A stretch of DNA of 6,881 nucleotides from an uncultured Clostridia bacterium (GCA_937920115.1 CALGVF010000268.1:1-6881), one strand, 5' to 3'. Positions 1 through 6,350 are shown, counted from the first letter of the stretch. A program made the numbers and translations. The notes: generated from the letters alone by a model not told the origin.

Positions 1-377
1 GCGTACTTCACCCCGTTATAAGTCGAGACTGTCGAGACCGTTCCCTTTACGATATAGTCCCCTGACTTAACTTTCCCTTTATCAAACGAGCCGAGCCTCA
101 ACGACGAGTAAAAATACCCGAACAAACAAAATACGACGCAAAGAAGCGTCGTCACGGCGTATTTCGTTGTAGATTTTCCTAAACAAAAGGGCAGAAAAAG
201 AAGCGAGACTCCGATTACGATTGCCGCCGCAACCAAAACCGCCGAGTAGCCGCTTTGGCAGAATTTCCCGAAGAAAAATACGCCGAAAGCAAACGACAAA
301 GCGACGAAAAGTATCGGTCTGTAATTTATGATTTTCGTTAAATTCGGTAAATCGTTCCCTCTTTCGCTATCCGACAA
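1..377 (-). CDS. comEC: ComEC/Rec2-family DNA-uptake channel, N-terminal part (partial)
   Basis: This is the 5' end of a membrane protein gene that runs off the left edge; about 125 codons are visible. The translation has a short polar N-terminus, three hydrophobic segments (roughly residues 22-38, 48-66 and 78-94), and then the start of a soluble stretch containing GDYIVKGTV. That order matches the N-terminus of ComEC (DUF4131 with its OB-like domain), the inner-membrane channel that brings single-stranded DNA into the cell during transformation. No ATG is available in frame before the first membrane segment. I chose TTG at 377 because AGAGGG lies six bases upstream. The start lies inside the preceding MBL hydrolase gene (40-base overlap), so the two are probably translationally coupled. 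The competence and MBL domains of ComEC fall outside the window, so the assignment rests on the N-terminus and is moderately sure. Confidence 0.68.
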   Translation of the reverse strand, partial: MSDSERGNDLPNLTKIINYRPILFVALSFAFGVFFFGKFCQSGYSAVLVAAAIVIGVSLLFLPFCLGKSTTKYAVTTLLCVVFCLFGYFYSSLRLGSFDKGKVKSGDYIVKGTVSTVSTYNGVKY

Positions 378-1063
378 TTTAATCCCTCTTTTGCTTCTTC
401 TTTTATTTCTTCTTCGGTATATAACGGGCAAATATGCGTGATAATCGACTTATTGCCCCACTTATTTGCATATTCAACGCATTTTTTTACGCTTAAATGC
501 GGAGAGTTTTCGCTATAATCCTTCGACAAAAGTCCGCCGTCCAACATAACGATGTCGCTGCCGTCGAACAGGTTGTCGACGTTATCGCAAACGTTGGTAT
601 CGCCGCTGTAAGCGAACGTTTTGCCGCCGCTTTCGACCTTTACTCCGTAAGACGGTTCGGGGTGAACGCCTTTATAAAAGGTCAGTTTGTCACCCGAAAC
701 TTCAAAACATTTCCCGTCGCTTACTTCCGTAACGGAAAAATACTTAATCGACTTCGCTAGTTCCGCAAGCGGCGACTCGGAGCGAGGACAATAAAGGGGA
801 ATACTGCCCGAAAACCTGCCGCGTTTTTCGAGTTGTTGGAGATAATACGCGAAAATCGCGAGGTCCGCCGAATGGTCGGCGTGAAAATGAGATATTACTA
901 TCGCCGAGATTTCCTCGGGTTTCACGATATCCGAAAGTTTCGAGAACGCCCCCGAACCCATATCGAGTACTATTTTGTTATGACCCGTCTCCAAAAAGTA
1001 GCACGAGGTCGCCCCGAGCGGTTTCGGATAAGGTCCGTATTCGCCTATAATTCTAAGTAACAT
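338..1063 (-). CDS. MBL-fold metallo-hydrolase (YhfI / RNase Z-like)
   Basis: The 241-residue protein is a metallo-beta-lactamase-fold hydrolase. The start ATGLLGATS-type N-terminus (GATS at 17-20) and overall layout resemble B. subtilis YhfI. The metal-binding signature HFHADH gives His59, His61, Asp63 and His64; further likely ligands are His134 (VHPEPSYG), Asp155 (SGDT) and His210 (ITH). The substrate cannot be told from sequence; relatives act on RNA, phosphodiesters or are uncharacterised. It has no signal peptide and should be cytosolic. A longer reading from 1195 is open, but the ATG at 1063 has GGAG five bases upstream and starts exactly where family homology begins, and the extra 44 residues would span the promoter at 1095-1123. 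It is first in an operon with comEC, which it overlaps by 40 bases. ComEC proteins often carry an MBL domain of their own, but a functional link between the two here is only a guess. Confidence 0.88.
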   Translation of the reverse strand: MLLRIIGEYGPYPKPLGATSCYFLETGHNKIVLDMGSGAFSKLSDIVKPEEISAIVISHFHADHSADLAIFAYYLQQLEKRGRFSGSIPLYCPRSESPLAELAKSIKYFSVTEVSDGKCFEVSGDKLTFYKGVHPEPSYGVKVESGGKTFAYSGDTNVCDNVDNLFDGSDIVMLDGGLLSKDYSENSPHLSVKKCVEYANKWGNKSIITHICPLYTEEEIKEEAKEGLNCRIAKEGTIYRI

Positions 1064-1094
1064 TTTTTCTCCAAACATTTGCATATTAGCAAAA

Positions 1095-1123
1095 ATTATA
1101 ATATAATATATTCGTAGATACAA
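1095..1123 (-). promoter_or_regulatory. Sigma-A-type promoter of the MBL hydrolase-comEC operon
   Basis: Read on the minus strand, TTGTAT (1123-1118) and a perfect TATAAT (1100-1095) are separated by 17 bases. Transcription should begin near 1088, giving a leader of about 25 bases that contains the GGAG site and the ATG at 1063. The -35 box is weak (three of six consensus bases), but the -10 box, the spacing and the position fit well. Confidence 0.6.
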
Positions 1124-1202
1124 ATTCTGCGGCGTTTGAAACGGAAGTTTATTAGATCCACAAATCAAAATAAGGGAGCGAGTTTTCGTCGACAATACTT
1201 TA

Positions 1203-1330
1203 AGCCCGCGGCTGCGGTTATCCGAGCCTATAATTTATGAAGTACGGGAAAAAGAACGTGACGGCGTACCGCACCCACCTGTACAAAACGGGTTGATTTT
1301 TTCTTCGCGTACGGCGCAGGCAGAACAATT
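1203..1330 (+). ncRNA. ssrS: Probable 6S RNA (SsrS)
   Basis: No protein reading fits this stretch. On the plus strand it has the layout of 6S RNA, which binds sigma-A RNA polymerase holoenzyme by mimicking an open promoter. A GC-rich closing stem pairs GCCCGCGGCTGCG (1204-1216) with 1306-1321, with a few mismatches. A large 5' bubble follows, with CCGAGCC and an AT-rich run (about 1217-1246). A second stem pairs GAAAAAGAAC (1248-1257) with GTTGATTTTTTC (1292-1303). The order GAGCC, AT-rich run, GAA-GTG-GCG, CACC-GGGTT and GC-rich 3' stem parallels the E. coli 6S sequence from memory. A strong terminator with a T-tract follows on the same strand only. The ends are approximate: the visible core is about 120 bases, shorter than the usual 180-200, so the 5' end may lie further upstream. 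I found no convincing promoter. An unrelated small structured RNA is the alternative. Confidence 0.68.
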
Positions 1331-1335
1331 TTTAT

Positions 1336-1369
1336 GTCGTCGGCGGTTAAACCCTGCCGACGATTTTTT
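1336..1369 (+). terminator. Rho-independent terminator after the 6S-like RNA
   Basis: TCGTCGGC (1337-1344) pairs perfectly with GCCGACGA (1356-1363). The loop can add a small GGT/ACC helix, and the hairpin is followed at once by six T (1364-1369). On the opposite strand the hairpin is followed by CATAAAAATT with no T-tract, so this terminates plus-strand transcription. It lies between the RNA and the converging protease gene. Confidence 0.85.
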
Positions 1370-1404
1370 ATTGCTATAAAGCGATAAGTTAGGCTATGAG
1401 TCGA

Positions 1405-2700
1405 TTATTGACCCGAAATAAGACCGACAGCGTAATTAAATTCGTAGTCAACTCCCGCTTCGATTGTAGGCGTAAATACTCTCGCCGAATACTTTTCTAT
1501 ATCTTTCGTAACGCCTACGCCGTGAATGGTGATACCCGAAGTCGGCCAATAAATTTTCGCCGTGGTAAGGCGAATCGCCTCGCCCGTGGTCGGATTCTCG
1601 TAGGTGGTCTGCATTATGCCCTTGCCGTAAGTGCGGTAGATAATTTCGCCGCTTTTATCCTTGTAACCCGACAACACGACGCTTACTATTCCCTTTTCGT
1701 CGTAATCGAGCATCGCCCCGATTAAAGCCTCGGAAGCGGAAGCCGTGCCGTCGTCGCCTAAAACGATTATTTTCTCAAAACCGTAGTCGGCGTAATCGAC
1801 CTTTTCGGATACGAAATTCGTCACGTTTCCGTCCTTATCTATGGTCTTGGAAACGACTTTTTTCGAGCCGTTTTCGACTCCCATAAGGTGAGCGGCAACC
1901 GATGTTAAAATATCCATAAATCCACCGCCGTTGCTCCTCAAATCTAATATAAGATTCTTCTTTTTCGTCTCTTTAAACTTTTTCAACGCCTCGGCAAACT
2001 GCCCCGCCGAACCGTTCAGTCCCTTTTCAAGTCCGTTGAACGAGGTATATTTCAGATACGCCGTGTTTTCGTCCAAAGCCGAATTGCCGTTCCCATATCT
2101 TACCATAGCCATATTTTTGCCGTTTTCGTCGTTGAATCTGTACGACGAAGAGTTATCCTCGTAGAAAACGTAAGTCTCCCTGTACTCCTCTTTTGCAAGC
2201 GTAAATTCCTTATCTTCCTCGCCGTAGCGAATCTTCAAGGAAAATTTAACGTTCGCCGCAACCTTGTCTAATTTATCCGAGACCTCGTTGTAATTCGTAA
2301 CGGCGGTATACTCCGTATCGCTTCCCGTCTTTACGCCGACGATAATGCCGCCTTTCGTTATCCCCGCTTTTTCCGCAGGCGAATTTCCGTTGACCGAATA
2401 GACCTCGGCGTTTTCGACTAAAAAGGTAACTCCTATACCCGCTCGGATGCCCTTGTTCGACTGTTTGAGTTCGTCGTATTCCTTTTTCGTGTAATACCTC
2501 GAATAGGGGTCGAGAACGCTCTTCGCCATCGTCGAAAGGTAATCGTCCTTTTCGTCGATGTAGTGTTTTTTGTACTCTCTCGAAATGAAATCGAGCGAGG
2601 CAAGGTCGGGGTTAGTCCAATTCCTTATGAAAAATCCCGCCGTAAAGGAAACTACGACAAGGACTACCGCAACGACTGCGGAAAGTATCTTCTTTTTCAA
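1405..2700 (-). CDS. Membrane-anchored S41-family (CtpA-like) serine protease
   Basis: The 431-residue protein is a C-terminal-processing-type peptidase. A short Lys-rich start and one hydrophobic segment (residues 5-24) would anchor it in the membrane with the body outside the cell. A PDZ-like domain spans about 84-160 (GIRAGIGVTF, NSPAEKAGI, GGIIVGV). The S41 catalytic domain spans about 210-405, with the hallmark LILDLRSNGGG (250-260), the probable nucleophile Ser321 in TASASEA, and the probable general base Lys360 in YGKGIMQ. Such proteases cleave exported or envelope proteins; no substrate is evident. The Ser-Lys distance is 39 residues, whereas E. coli Prc has 25, so there is an insertion of about 14 residues between them. 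The start is TTG, supported by GGAGGTGG upstream. It is the last gene of a three-gene unit, 55 bases after the regulator, and no clear terminator follows on its strand. Confidence 0.9.
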   Translation of the reverse strand: MKKKILSAVVAVVLVVVSFTAGFFIRNWTNPDLASLDFISREYKKHYIDEKDDYLSTMAKSVLDPYSRYYTKKEYDELKQSNKGIRAGIGVTFLVENAEVYSVNGNSPAEKAGITKGGIIVGVKTGSDTEYTAVTNYNEVSDKLDKVAANVKFSLKIRYGEEDKEFTLAKEEYRETYVFYEDNSSSYRFNDENGKNMAMVRYGNGNSALDENTAYLKYTSFNGLEKGLNGSAGQFAEALKKFKETKKKNLILDLRSNGGGFMDILTSVAAHLMGVENGSKKVVSKTIDKDGNVTNFVSEKVDYADYGFEKIIVLGDDGTASASEALIGAMLDYDEKGIVSVVLSGYKDKSGEIIYRTYGKGIMQTTYENPTTGEAIRLTTAKIYWPTSGITIHGVGVTKDIEKYSARVFTPTIEAGVDYEFNYAVGLISGQ

Positions 2701-2704
2701 TTTT

Positions 2705-2712
2705 CCACCTCC
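2705..2712 (-). promoter_or_regulatory. Strong Shine-Dalgarno site fixing the TTG start of the S41 protease
   Basis: Minus strand GGAGGTGG lies just upstream of the TTG at 2700-2698; its GGAGG core is seven bases away. It is the strongest ribosome binding site in the window and justifies a non-ATG start. It lies within the 55-base gap to the regulator gene, so the protease can be translated independently of the gene before it. Confidence 0.75.
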
Positions 2713-2755
2713 AAAGTCCGCCTATAAGTCGATTAAACGTAAAATTATCAACCTA

Positions 2756-3808
2756 TCAGCCGAGAAGTTTATACAAAATAGTCATTATTCGGAAGGTCAT
2801 CGCGTCCTGAAATTTCCGTATATCGAGACCCGTCGCCCGCTCGATTTTGTCGAGTCTGTACATAAGCGTGTTTCTGTGCATATACAGGTTTCTCGACGCT
2901 TCCGACACGTTGAGATTCGCTTTTAAAAATTCCGTCGCCGTCTCGATCATCTCAGGATCGGAAAACACCGTTTTCGTGTCGGGTTCGGACAGCACGCTTA
3001 AAAACTCTTCGAGTTTATACCTCGGCAGGTCTTCGAGCATTTTCACGAACACGTAGTCTTTATAAGTCGCGACCCCCGCGTTGAGTTCAAAAAGTCCGCT
3101 CATTCTCACCGCCGTTACTGCCTGTTTGTATGAAATCGCCCCGTCGGCGAAACTTCCGACGGTGCCGCCCACGCCTATGCGTACCGAAAAGCCGAGTTCT
3201 TCCTCTACGGACTGAGCGAGCAAATACGCATAGTCGGCAAGCGACTGATATTCGTTGTCGGGCGTTCCGTTGTCGTTGAATTTAACGTAAGCGCAGGTAA
3301 TATCGTCGGTCGCAACCGCCGTATCGCAGGAGTTCGACTTGAAATTTTCAAGGAAATTTATCAAATCGGCAATATTTTTCTCCTGAGTATAGAAAACGTA
3401 AACCGTACATGGAAGTTCGGGTATGCCGTATTTTTTCATATATTTCCCCGCAGTGGCGGCGTTGCTTTCACCCAAAAGAACGTTCTTTACGGCGTCCTTT
3501 TTGCTCGTCGCAACCTCTTTCGCCCCGCCGTTTTCAAAAAGCGTGACGATTATTCCCGCCAAGGTCTTCCCCTCTTCGCCGATTTTATCTATATAAGCGA
3601 CGTACTCGTCGGCTCTGTATCTGAATCTGAAATAGGTTTTATTCTTCTTATCGACGCAGACTATTCCCGAAATTTTGCCGCCCGCTTTCTCGACCTGTTC
3701 CCCGACGGTCGGAGAATATCCGTCGTTCCCGTCGTCCGAATATATCCTTACCGCGACGCCCGTCCGCTCTTTTACCATATCCGCAAGTCTTATTATCTCG
3801 CTGTCCAT
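2756..3808 (-). CDS. CdaR/PucR-type helix-turn-helix transcriptional regulator
   Basis: This 350-residue regulator ends in a PucR C-terminal helix-turn-helix (about 290-345). The segment FLKANLNVSEASRNLYMHRN followed by TLMYRLDKIE and the GLDIRKFQD tail is highly characteristic. Before it lies a degenerate GGDEF-like region (about 130-245), as in CdaR; it contains SVRIGVGG and AISYKQAVTAVRM. The N-terminal 100 residues resemble the sensory part of such proteins but are short, and no ligand can be named. Family members activate or repress pathways for sugar diacids, purines or amino acids. Start: ATG at 3808 has only a poor site (GGA two bases away), and the gene begins 18 bases after the RNase H stop, so translation probably depends on ribosomes finishing the upstream gene. 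The membrane protease just downstream is the natural candidate target or partner, but this is inference. Confidence 0.85.
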   Translation of the reverse strand: MDSEIIRLADMVKERTGVAVRIYSDDGNDGYSPTVGEQVEKAGGKISGIVCVDKKNKTYFRFRYRADEYVAYIDKIGEEGKTLAGIIVTLFENGGAKEVATSKKDAVKNVLLGESNAATAGKYMKKYGIPELPCTVYVFYTQEKNIADLINFLENFKSNSCDTAVATDDITCAYVKFNDNGTPDNEYQSLADYAYLLAQSVEEELGFSVRIGVGGTVGSFADGAISYKQAVTAVRMSGLFELNAGVATYKDYVFVKMLEDLPRYKLEEFLSVLSEPDTKTVFSDPEMIETATEFLKANLNVSEASRNLYMHRNTLMYRLDKIERATGLDIRKFQDAMTFRIMTILYKLLG

Positions 3809-3826
3809 CTTCCGTTAAAGAAACGA

Positions 3827-5059
3827 TTAAAATATCGCTTCTCTTGCCTCCCGACAAAATTTTTCAAGTTCTTTTTTAGTAAAGTACAACGCGGCGTACG
3901 CCGTTCTGTATTTATAGAAAAACGCATATTCGGCTACGAGTTTTTCGCCGCCCGTCACGGGCAGAACGGTTTTGAACCCGTCGCCGTCCTTTAAAAACGC
4001 CCGCGATATTTTATCGCCTTTATACCCCTTGCTTTTCAGCACTCCGAAAATTCGTTTTTCGACGTCGATAAGAGTAAAAATTATAAGCGGAGCGTAGTTC
4101 GCGGCCTCGATTTTATCGGCGAGAAATTCGGTGACTTCAACGCCGCTCATAAAGGTTTTATTGCCCGTATCGATATTGAAAACCCGCTCTATAAGTCGAT
4201 TAACGCCGCTTGTCGTTGTATTTCTGTAAAAATACCCGACGGCGGAAAAGAACAAGTCGTCCTTTTTTCCGACGACCGAAATAACGCCGTCTCTTTTGTA
4301 CACGGACAGTTTTTCGTCACGGAGTTTAAAGGTGACTCCCCCGCCGCTTCTGCTCGTTAAAACGCCCCTGTTCTGAATTTCGATATATTCGCAGAGAGGC
4401 TCGAACTCGCCCGTTCCCGACGACTTGAAACCCACGCCGTCCGCGACCTTTCTTTTGCCATCGAAAAGGGCTTCTTTCGCAAGTTTGTCAACCGCCTCGT
4501 TATAGGCGTTGTTGCTGTGTCCTTTTACTTTCTCGAAAGTTATCCTTACAGCCCCGTCGTACCGTCTGAGTTCTTCGAGGTAATAGCAGGAGACCGCTCC
4601 CTTAGCCTGCCACCTGCCCGTCGCCCACGCCGAAAGTCCTTCGTAGTCGTGGTAAATTTTAAGTTTCGGATAGCCGTTTAAAAACGCCCATTTTACCGCG
4701 GCGAGAACGCCCTCGACTTCGCCCGCGATATTCCTCGACGGCAAAAAGTCCGCCCTCGAACCGCGGTCGCAAAAAGTAAAGGTCTCGTTTTCGGGCGAAA
4801 AAGCAATCGCCCCGTAGGAATATTCGTTGAGGCTCTCCTCAAAACTTCCGTCCGTAAAAGCGACGGCGTAACCCTTCGACAAGTCCTCGCTCACGCATTT
4901 TTCGGCGTAGTCCTCGCCGCTTAAAAAGGCTTTCGCCTCTTCTTCGGTCGAAAAACTCTTATATTTATATCCCTTTTTACCGCTTAAAAACTCTTTGCAA
5001 GTCTCCCAATCGGTGAATATTTTATTTTCTTCGCCTTTTACCGCGTAATATTTTGCCAC
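3827..5059 (-). CDS. Ribonuclease H with N-terminal hybrid-binding domain and novel C-terminal extension
   Basis: The 410-residue protein starts with a viroplasmin-like RNA/DNA hybrid-binding domain (about 1-50: KYYAVKGEENKIFTDWETCK, then KGYKYKSFSTEEEAKAFL). An RNase HI domain follows (about 63-200). Its expected catalytic acids are all visible: Asp70 (FTDGS), Glu114 (AGEVEG), Asp138 (YHDYEG) and Asp191 (AVDKLAKEA), plus His181 in the KGHSNN loop. It should cleave the RNA strand of RNA-DNA hybrids such as R-loops or primers. Residues from about 210 to 410 match nothing I recognise; family members of this layout usually end near 200-260. The extension has a beta-rich first half and a C-terminal half rich in Lys and aromatic residues, ending in an acidic-basic helix. 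The start is GTG, with AAAGGA eight bases upstream. It is the first gene of the unit with the regulator and protease. Confidence 0.9.
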   Translation of the reverse strand: MAKYYAVKGEENKIFTDWETCKEFLSGKKGYKYKSFSTEEEAKAFLSGEDYAEKCVSEDLSKGYAVAFTDGSFEESLNEYSYGAIAFSPENETFTFCDRGSRADFLPSRNIAGEVEGVLAAVKWAFLNGYPKLKIYHDYEGLSAWATGRWQAKGAVSCYYLEELRRYDGAVRITFEKVKGHSNNAYNEAVDKLAKEALFDGKRKVADGVGFKSSGTGEFEPLCEYIEIQNRGVLTSRSGGGVTFKLRDEKLSVYKRDGVISVVGKKDDLFFSAVGYFYRNTTTSGVNRLIERVFNIDTGNKTFMSGVEVTEFLADKIEAANYAPLIIFTLIDVEKRIFGVLKSKGYKGDKISRAFLKDGDGFKTVLPVTGGEKLVAEYAFFYKYRTAYAALYFTKKELEKFCREAREAIF

Positions 5060-5125
5060 AAAAAAATTCCTTTTTTACCAAAGCGGCAATCGTAAACCGC
5101 AACTTCGGCACACTACTCTATAATA

Positions 5126-5154
5126 ATTTTAGCACATAAAACGTTATTTTACAA
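5126..5154 (-). promoter_or_regulatory. Extended -10 promoter of the RNase H-regulator-protease unit
   Basis: On the minus strand, TTGTAA (5154-5149) and TAAAAT (5131-5126) are 17 bases apart, and a TG sits one base before the -10 box (extended -10). Transcription should start near 5119, giving a leader of about 60 bases to the GTG at 5059. The site lies in the 110-base gap shared with the divergent asd gene. Confidence 0.6.
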
Positions 5155-5168
5155 GTAAAAAATTTTTT

Positions 5169-5225
5169 ATGGAGAATTTTTTTGCTTTTTTTGTCAGATT
5201 TACTCGCGTTTTTAATAAAATATAG
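5169..5225 (+). promoter_or_regulatory. Possible leader ORF / alternative translation start ahead of asd
   Basis: An ATG at 5169 opens an 18-codon reading frame, MENFFAFFVRFTRVFNKI, which ends at TAG 5223-5225, one base before the asd ATG at 5227. That ATG has no Shine-Dalgarno site of its own. In the asd frame, GGAG at 5171-5174 lies seven bases before a TTG at 5182, which would add 15 mostly hydrophobic residues to Asd. The leader ORF itself has no good ribosome site, and its six Phe codons may only reflect the T-rich sequence. An A6T6 tract (5157-5168) precedes it. The sequence alone does not decide between translational coupling and the longer Asd. Confidence 0.3.
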
Positions 5226-5226
5226 T

Positions 5227-6207
5227 ATGAAAAATTTAGAATACAACGTTGCGATAGTAGGAGCGACGGGCTTAATCGGCAGAAAATTTATAGAAGTCCT
5301 CGAAGAAAGACGGTTTCCGATAGCGAACGCCAAAGTTTTCGCGTCGGAAAGGAGTCGGGGCAAAACGTTGCAGGCGTTCGGACGGACGCTAACGGTAGAA
5401 TCGCTCGAAAACAACGATTTCGACGGCATAGATTTCGCGTTATTCAGCGCGGGAAAGGAAGTTTCGCGTAAATACGCCCCGCTTTTCGAGAAAAGCGGGG
5501 CGATAGTGATAGACAATTCGAGCGCGTTCAGGGGCTGTTCGGATATTCCGCTTATCGTTCCCGAACTGAACGGCGACAAAATCTATTCGAGCGACAGAAA
5601 AATCATAGCGAACCCGAACTGCTCTACGATTATCGCCATAACGCCGCTGAAAAATATCTATAAGAATTACAAAATAAAGCGGTTGATTTTCTCGACCTAT
5701 CAATCGGTGAGCGGAAGCGGTATGAAAGGCGTTAAAGATTTACTGAAAACCCGTCACGGTTTTTCGGGGAGTTACTACCCGTTTAACGTTGCGAAAACGA
5801 TATTTCCCGAGATAGGCGAAATTCTCGCAAGCGGCTATACGGACGAGGAAATGAAAATGGTCAACGAGACGAGAAAAATTTTAGAAAGCGATATAAAAAT
5901 ATCCGCGACGTGCGTAAGAGTCCCGACCGAAAACTGCCACGGAGTGACGGTCGAAGTTGAAACGGACGAAAATATCGCGGTCGAAGAGGTCAAAAAACTT
6001 ATGGAATTCAAGGGCGTTAAATTGAGCGAAACGCCAAATTTCGAGGAAGCAGACGGAAAAGACGATATTTTTGTCGGCAGAATAAGGAAAAGTCGGGTTT
6101 TCGACCGAGGTTTTTCATATTTTGCCGTCGGAGACAATGCGAGAAAAGGGGCGAGTTTAAACGCCGTGGAAATCGCAGAATTTCTCGTGAATGCGACGAC
6201 GTATTAG
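5227..6207 (+). CDS. asd: Aspartate-semialdehyde dehydrogenase
   Basis: Asd reduces aspartyl-4-phosphate with NADPH to aspartate semialdehyde, the branch point to lysine/diaminopimelate, threonine and methionine. The 326-residue length is normal. The nucleotide-binding start reads NVAIVGATGLIG. The conserved IDNSSAFR is at 95-102, the active-site Cys132 lies in NPNCST, Gln159 in TYQSVSGSG, and the substrate-binding Arg231 and catalytic His238 in RVPTENCHG, where most family members have GHS. The C-terminal DNARKGASLNA is also typical. I chose ATG 5227 because the family begins a few residues before this motif, although TTG 5182 has a better ribosome site (see the leader entry). The gene stands alone: no dap or thr genes adjoin it, and tRNA genes follow. 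I see no lysine riboswitch, T-box or clear terminator around it. Confidence 0.93.
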   Translation: MKNLEYNVAIVGATGLIGRKFIEVLEERRFPIANAKVFASERSRGKTLQAFGRTLTVESLENNDFDGIDFALFSAGKEVSRKYAPLFEKSGAIVIDNSSAFRGCSDIPLIVPELNGDKIYSSDRKIIANPNCSTIIAITPLKNIYKNYKIKRLIFSTYQSVSGSGMKGVKDLLKTRHGFSGSYYPFNVAKTIFPEIGEILASGYTDEEMKMVNETRKILESDIKISATCVRVPTENCHGVTVEVETDENIAVEEVKKLMEFKGVKLSETPNFEEADGKDDIFVGRIRKSRVFDRGFSYFAVGDNARKGASLNAVEIAEFLVNATTY

Positions 6208-6299
6208 TCAAAAAAAACAACGCAAGACCGAGTTCGAACGCAATCAACCGTGACAACAAAAGAAGTTTAAAAATTTTTTCTAAAAGACTGTAAAAATAT

Positions 6300-6328
6300 T
6301 TGACAATGCCTGTTTATTTTGATAGAAT
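6300..6328 (+). promoter_or_regulatory. Near-consensus sigma-A promoter of the tRNA operon
   Basis: A perfect TTGACA (6300-6305), a 17-base spacer and TAGAAT (6323-6328, five of six) make this the best promoter in the window. Transcription should start about 6335, some 16 bases before tRNA-Gly. This fits the strong constitutive promoters usual for stable RNA operons. The promoter is embedded in a perfect inverted repeat, listed separately. Confidence 0.85.
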
Positions 6329-6341
6329 ATACAGGCATTGT
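6303..6341. repeat. 11-bp perfect inverted repeat flanking the tRNA promoter -10 box
   Basis: ACAATGCCTGT (6303-6313) is the exact reverse complement of ACAGGCATTGT (6331-6341), with 17 bases between. The left arm covers the last three bases of the -35 box, the -10 box lies in the spacer, and the right arm covers the predicted transcription start. The RNA would begin inside the right arm, so an RNA hairpin is impossible for transcripts from this promoter. A DNA-level role such as a protein binding site or cruciform is more likely. Confidence 0.8.
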
Positions 6342-6350
6342 GAGCGAGAC

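Noticed and set aside
1064..1195. N-terminal extension of the MBL hydrolase to a start near 1195
   Set aside because: The extra residues have no family resemblance and cover the promoter at 1095-1123, while the ATG at 1063 has a good GGAG site.
1931..2164. Plus-strand open frames opposite the protease, the RNase H, the regulator and the MBL gene, and minus-strand frames opposite asd
   Set aside because: They lie antisense to well-supported genes, lack ribosome sites and recognisable motifs, and arise from the NCG-rich codon use of the real genes.
3648..3857. Small minus-strand frame overlapping the regulator start
   Set aside because: It is an out-of-frame, Arg/Gly-rich shadow of the regulator gene and has no family resemblance.
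5119..5124. Plus-strand TATAAT as the asd promoter -10 box
   Set aside because: There is no acceptable -35 box 16-18 bases upstream (the sequence is ACCGCA-like) and no extended -10. It may be chance in AT-rich DNA, so the asd promoter stays unassigned.
5191..5221. Promoter TTGTCA...TAAAAT giving a leaderless asd mRNA
   Set aside because: The spacer would be 19 bases, and leaderless mRNAs are uncommon in Bacillota. It was not strong enough to annotate.
6265..6285. Terminator of asd in the AAGTTTAAAAATTTTTTCT stretch
   Set aside because: Only weak A/T pairing is possible and no GC-rich stem is present, so it is not a convincing intrinsic terminator.
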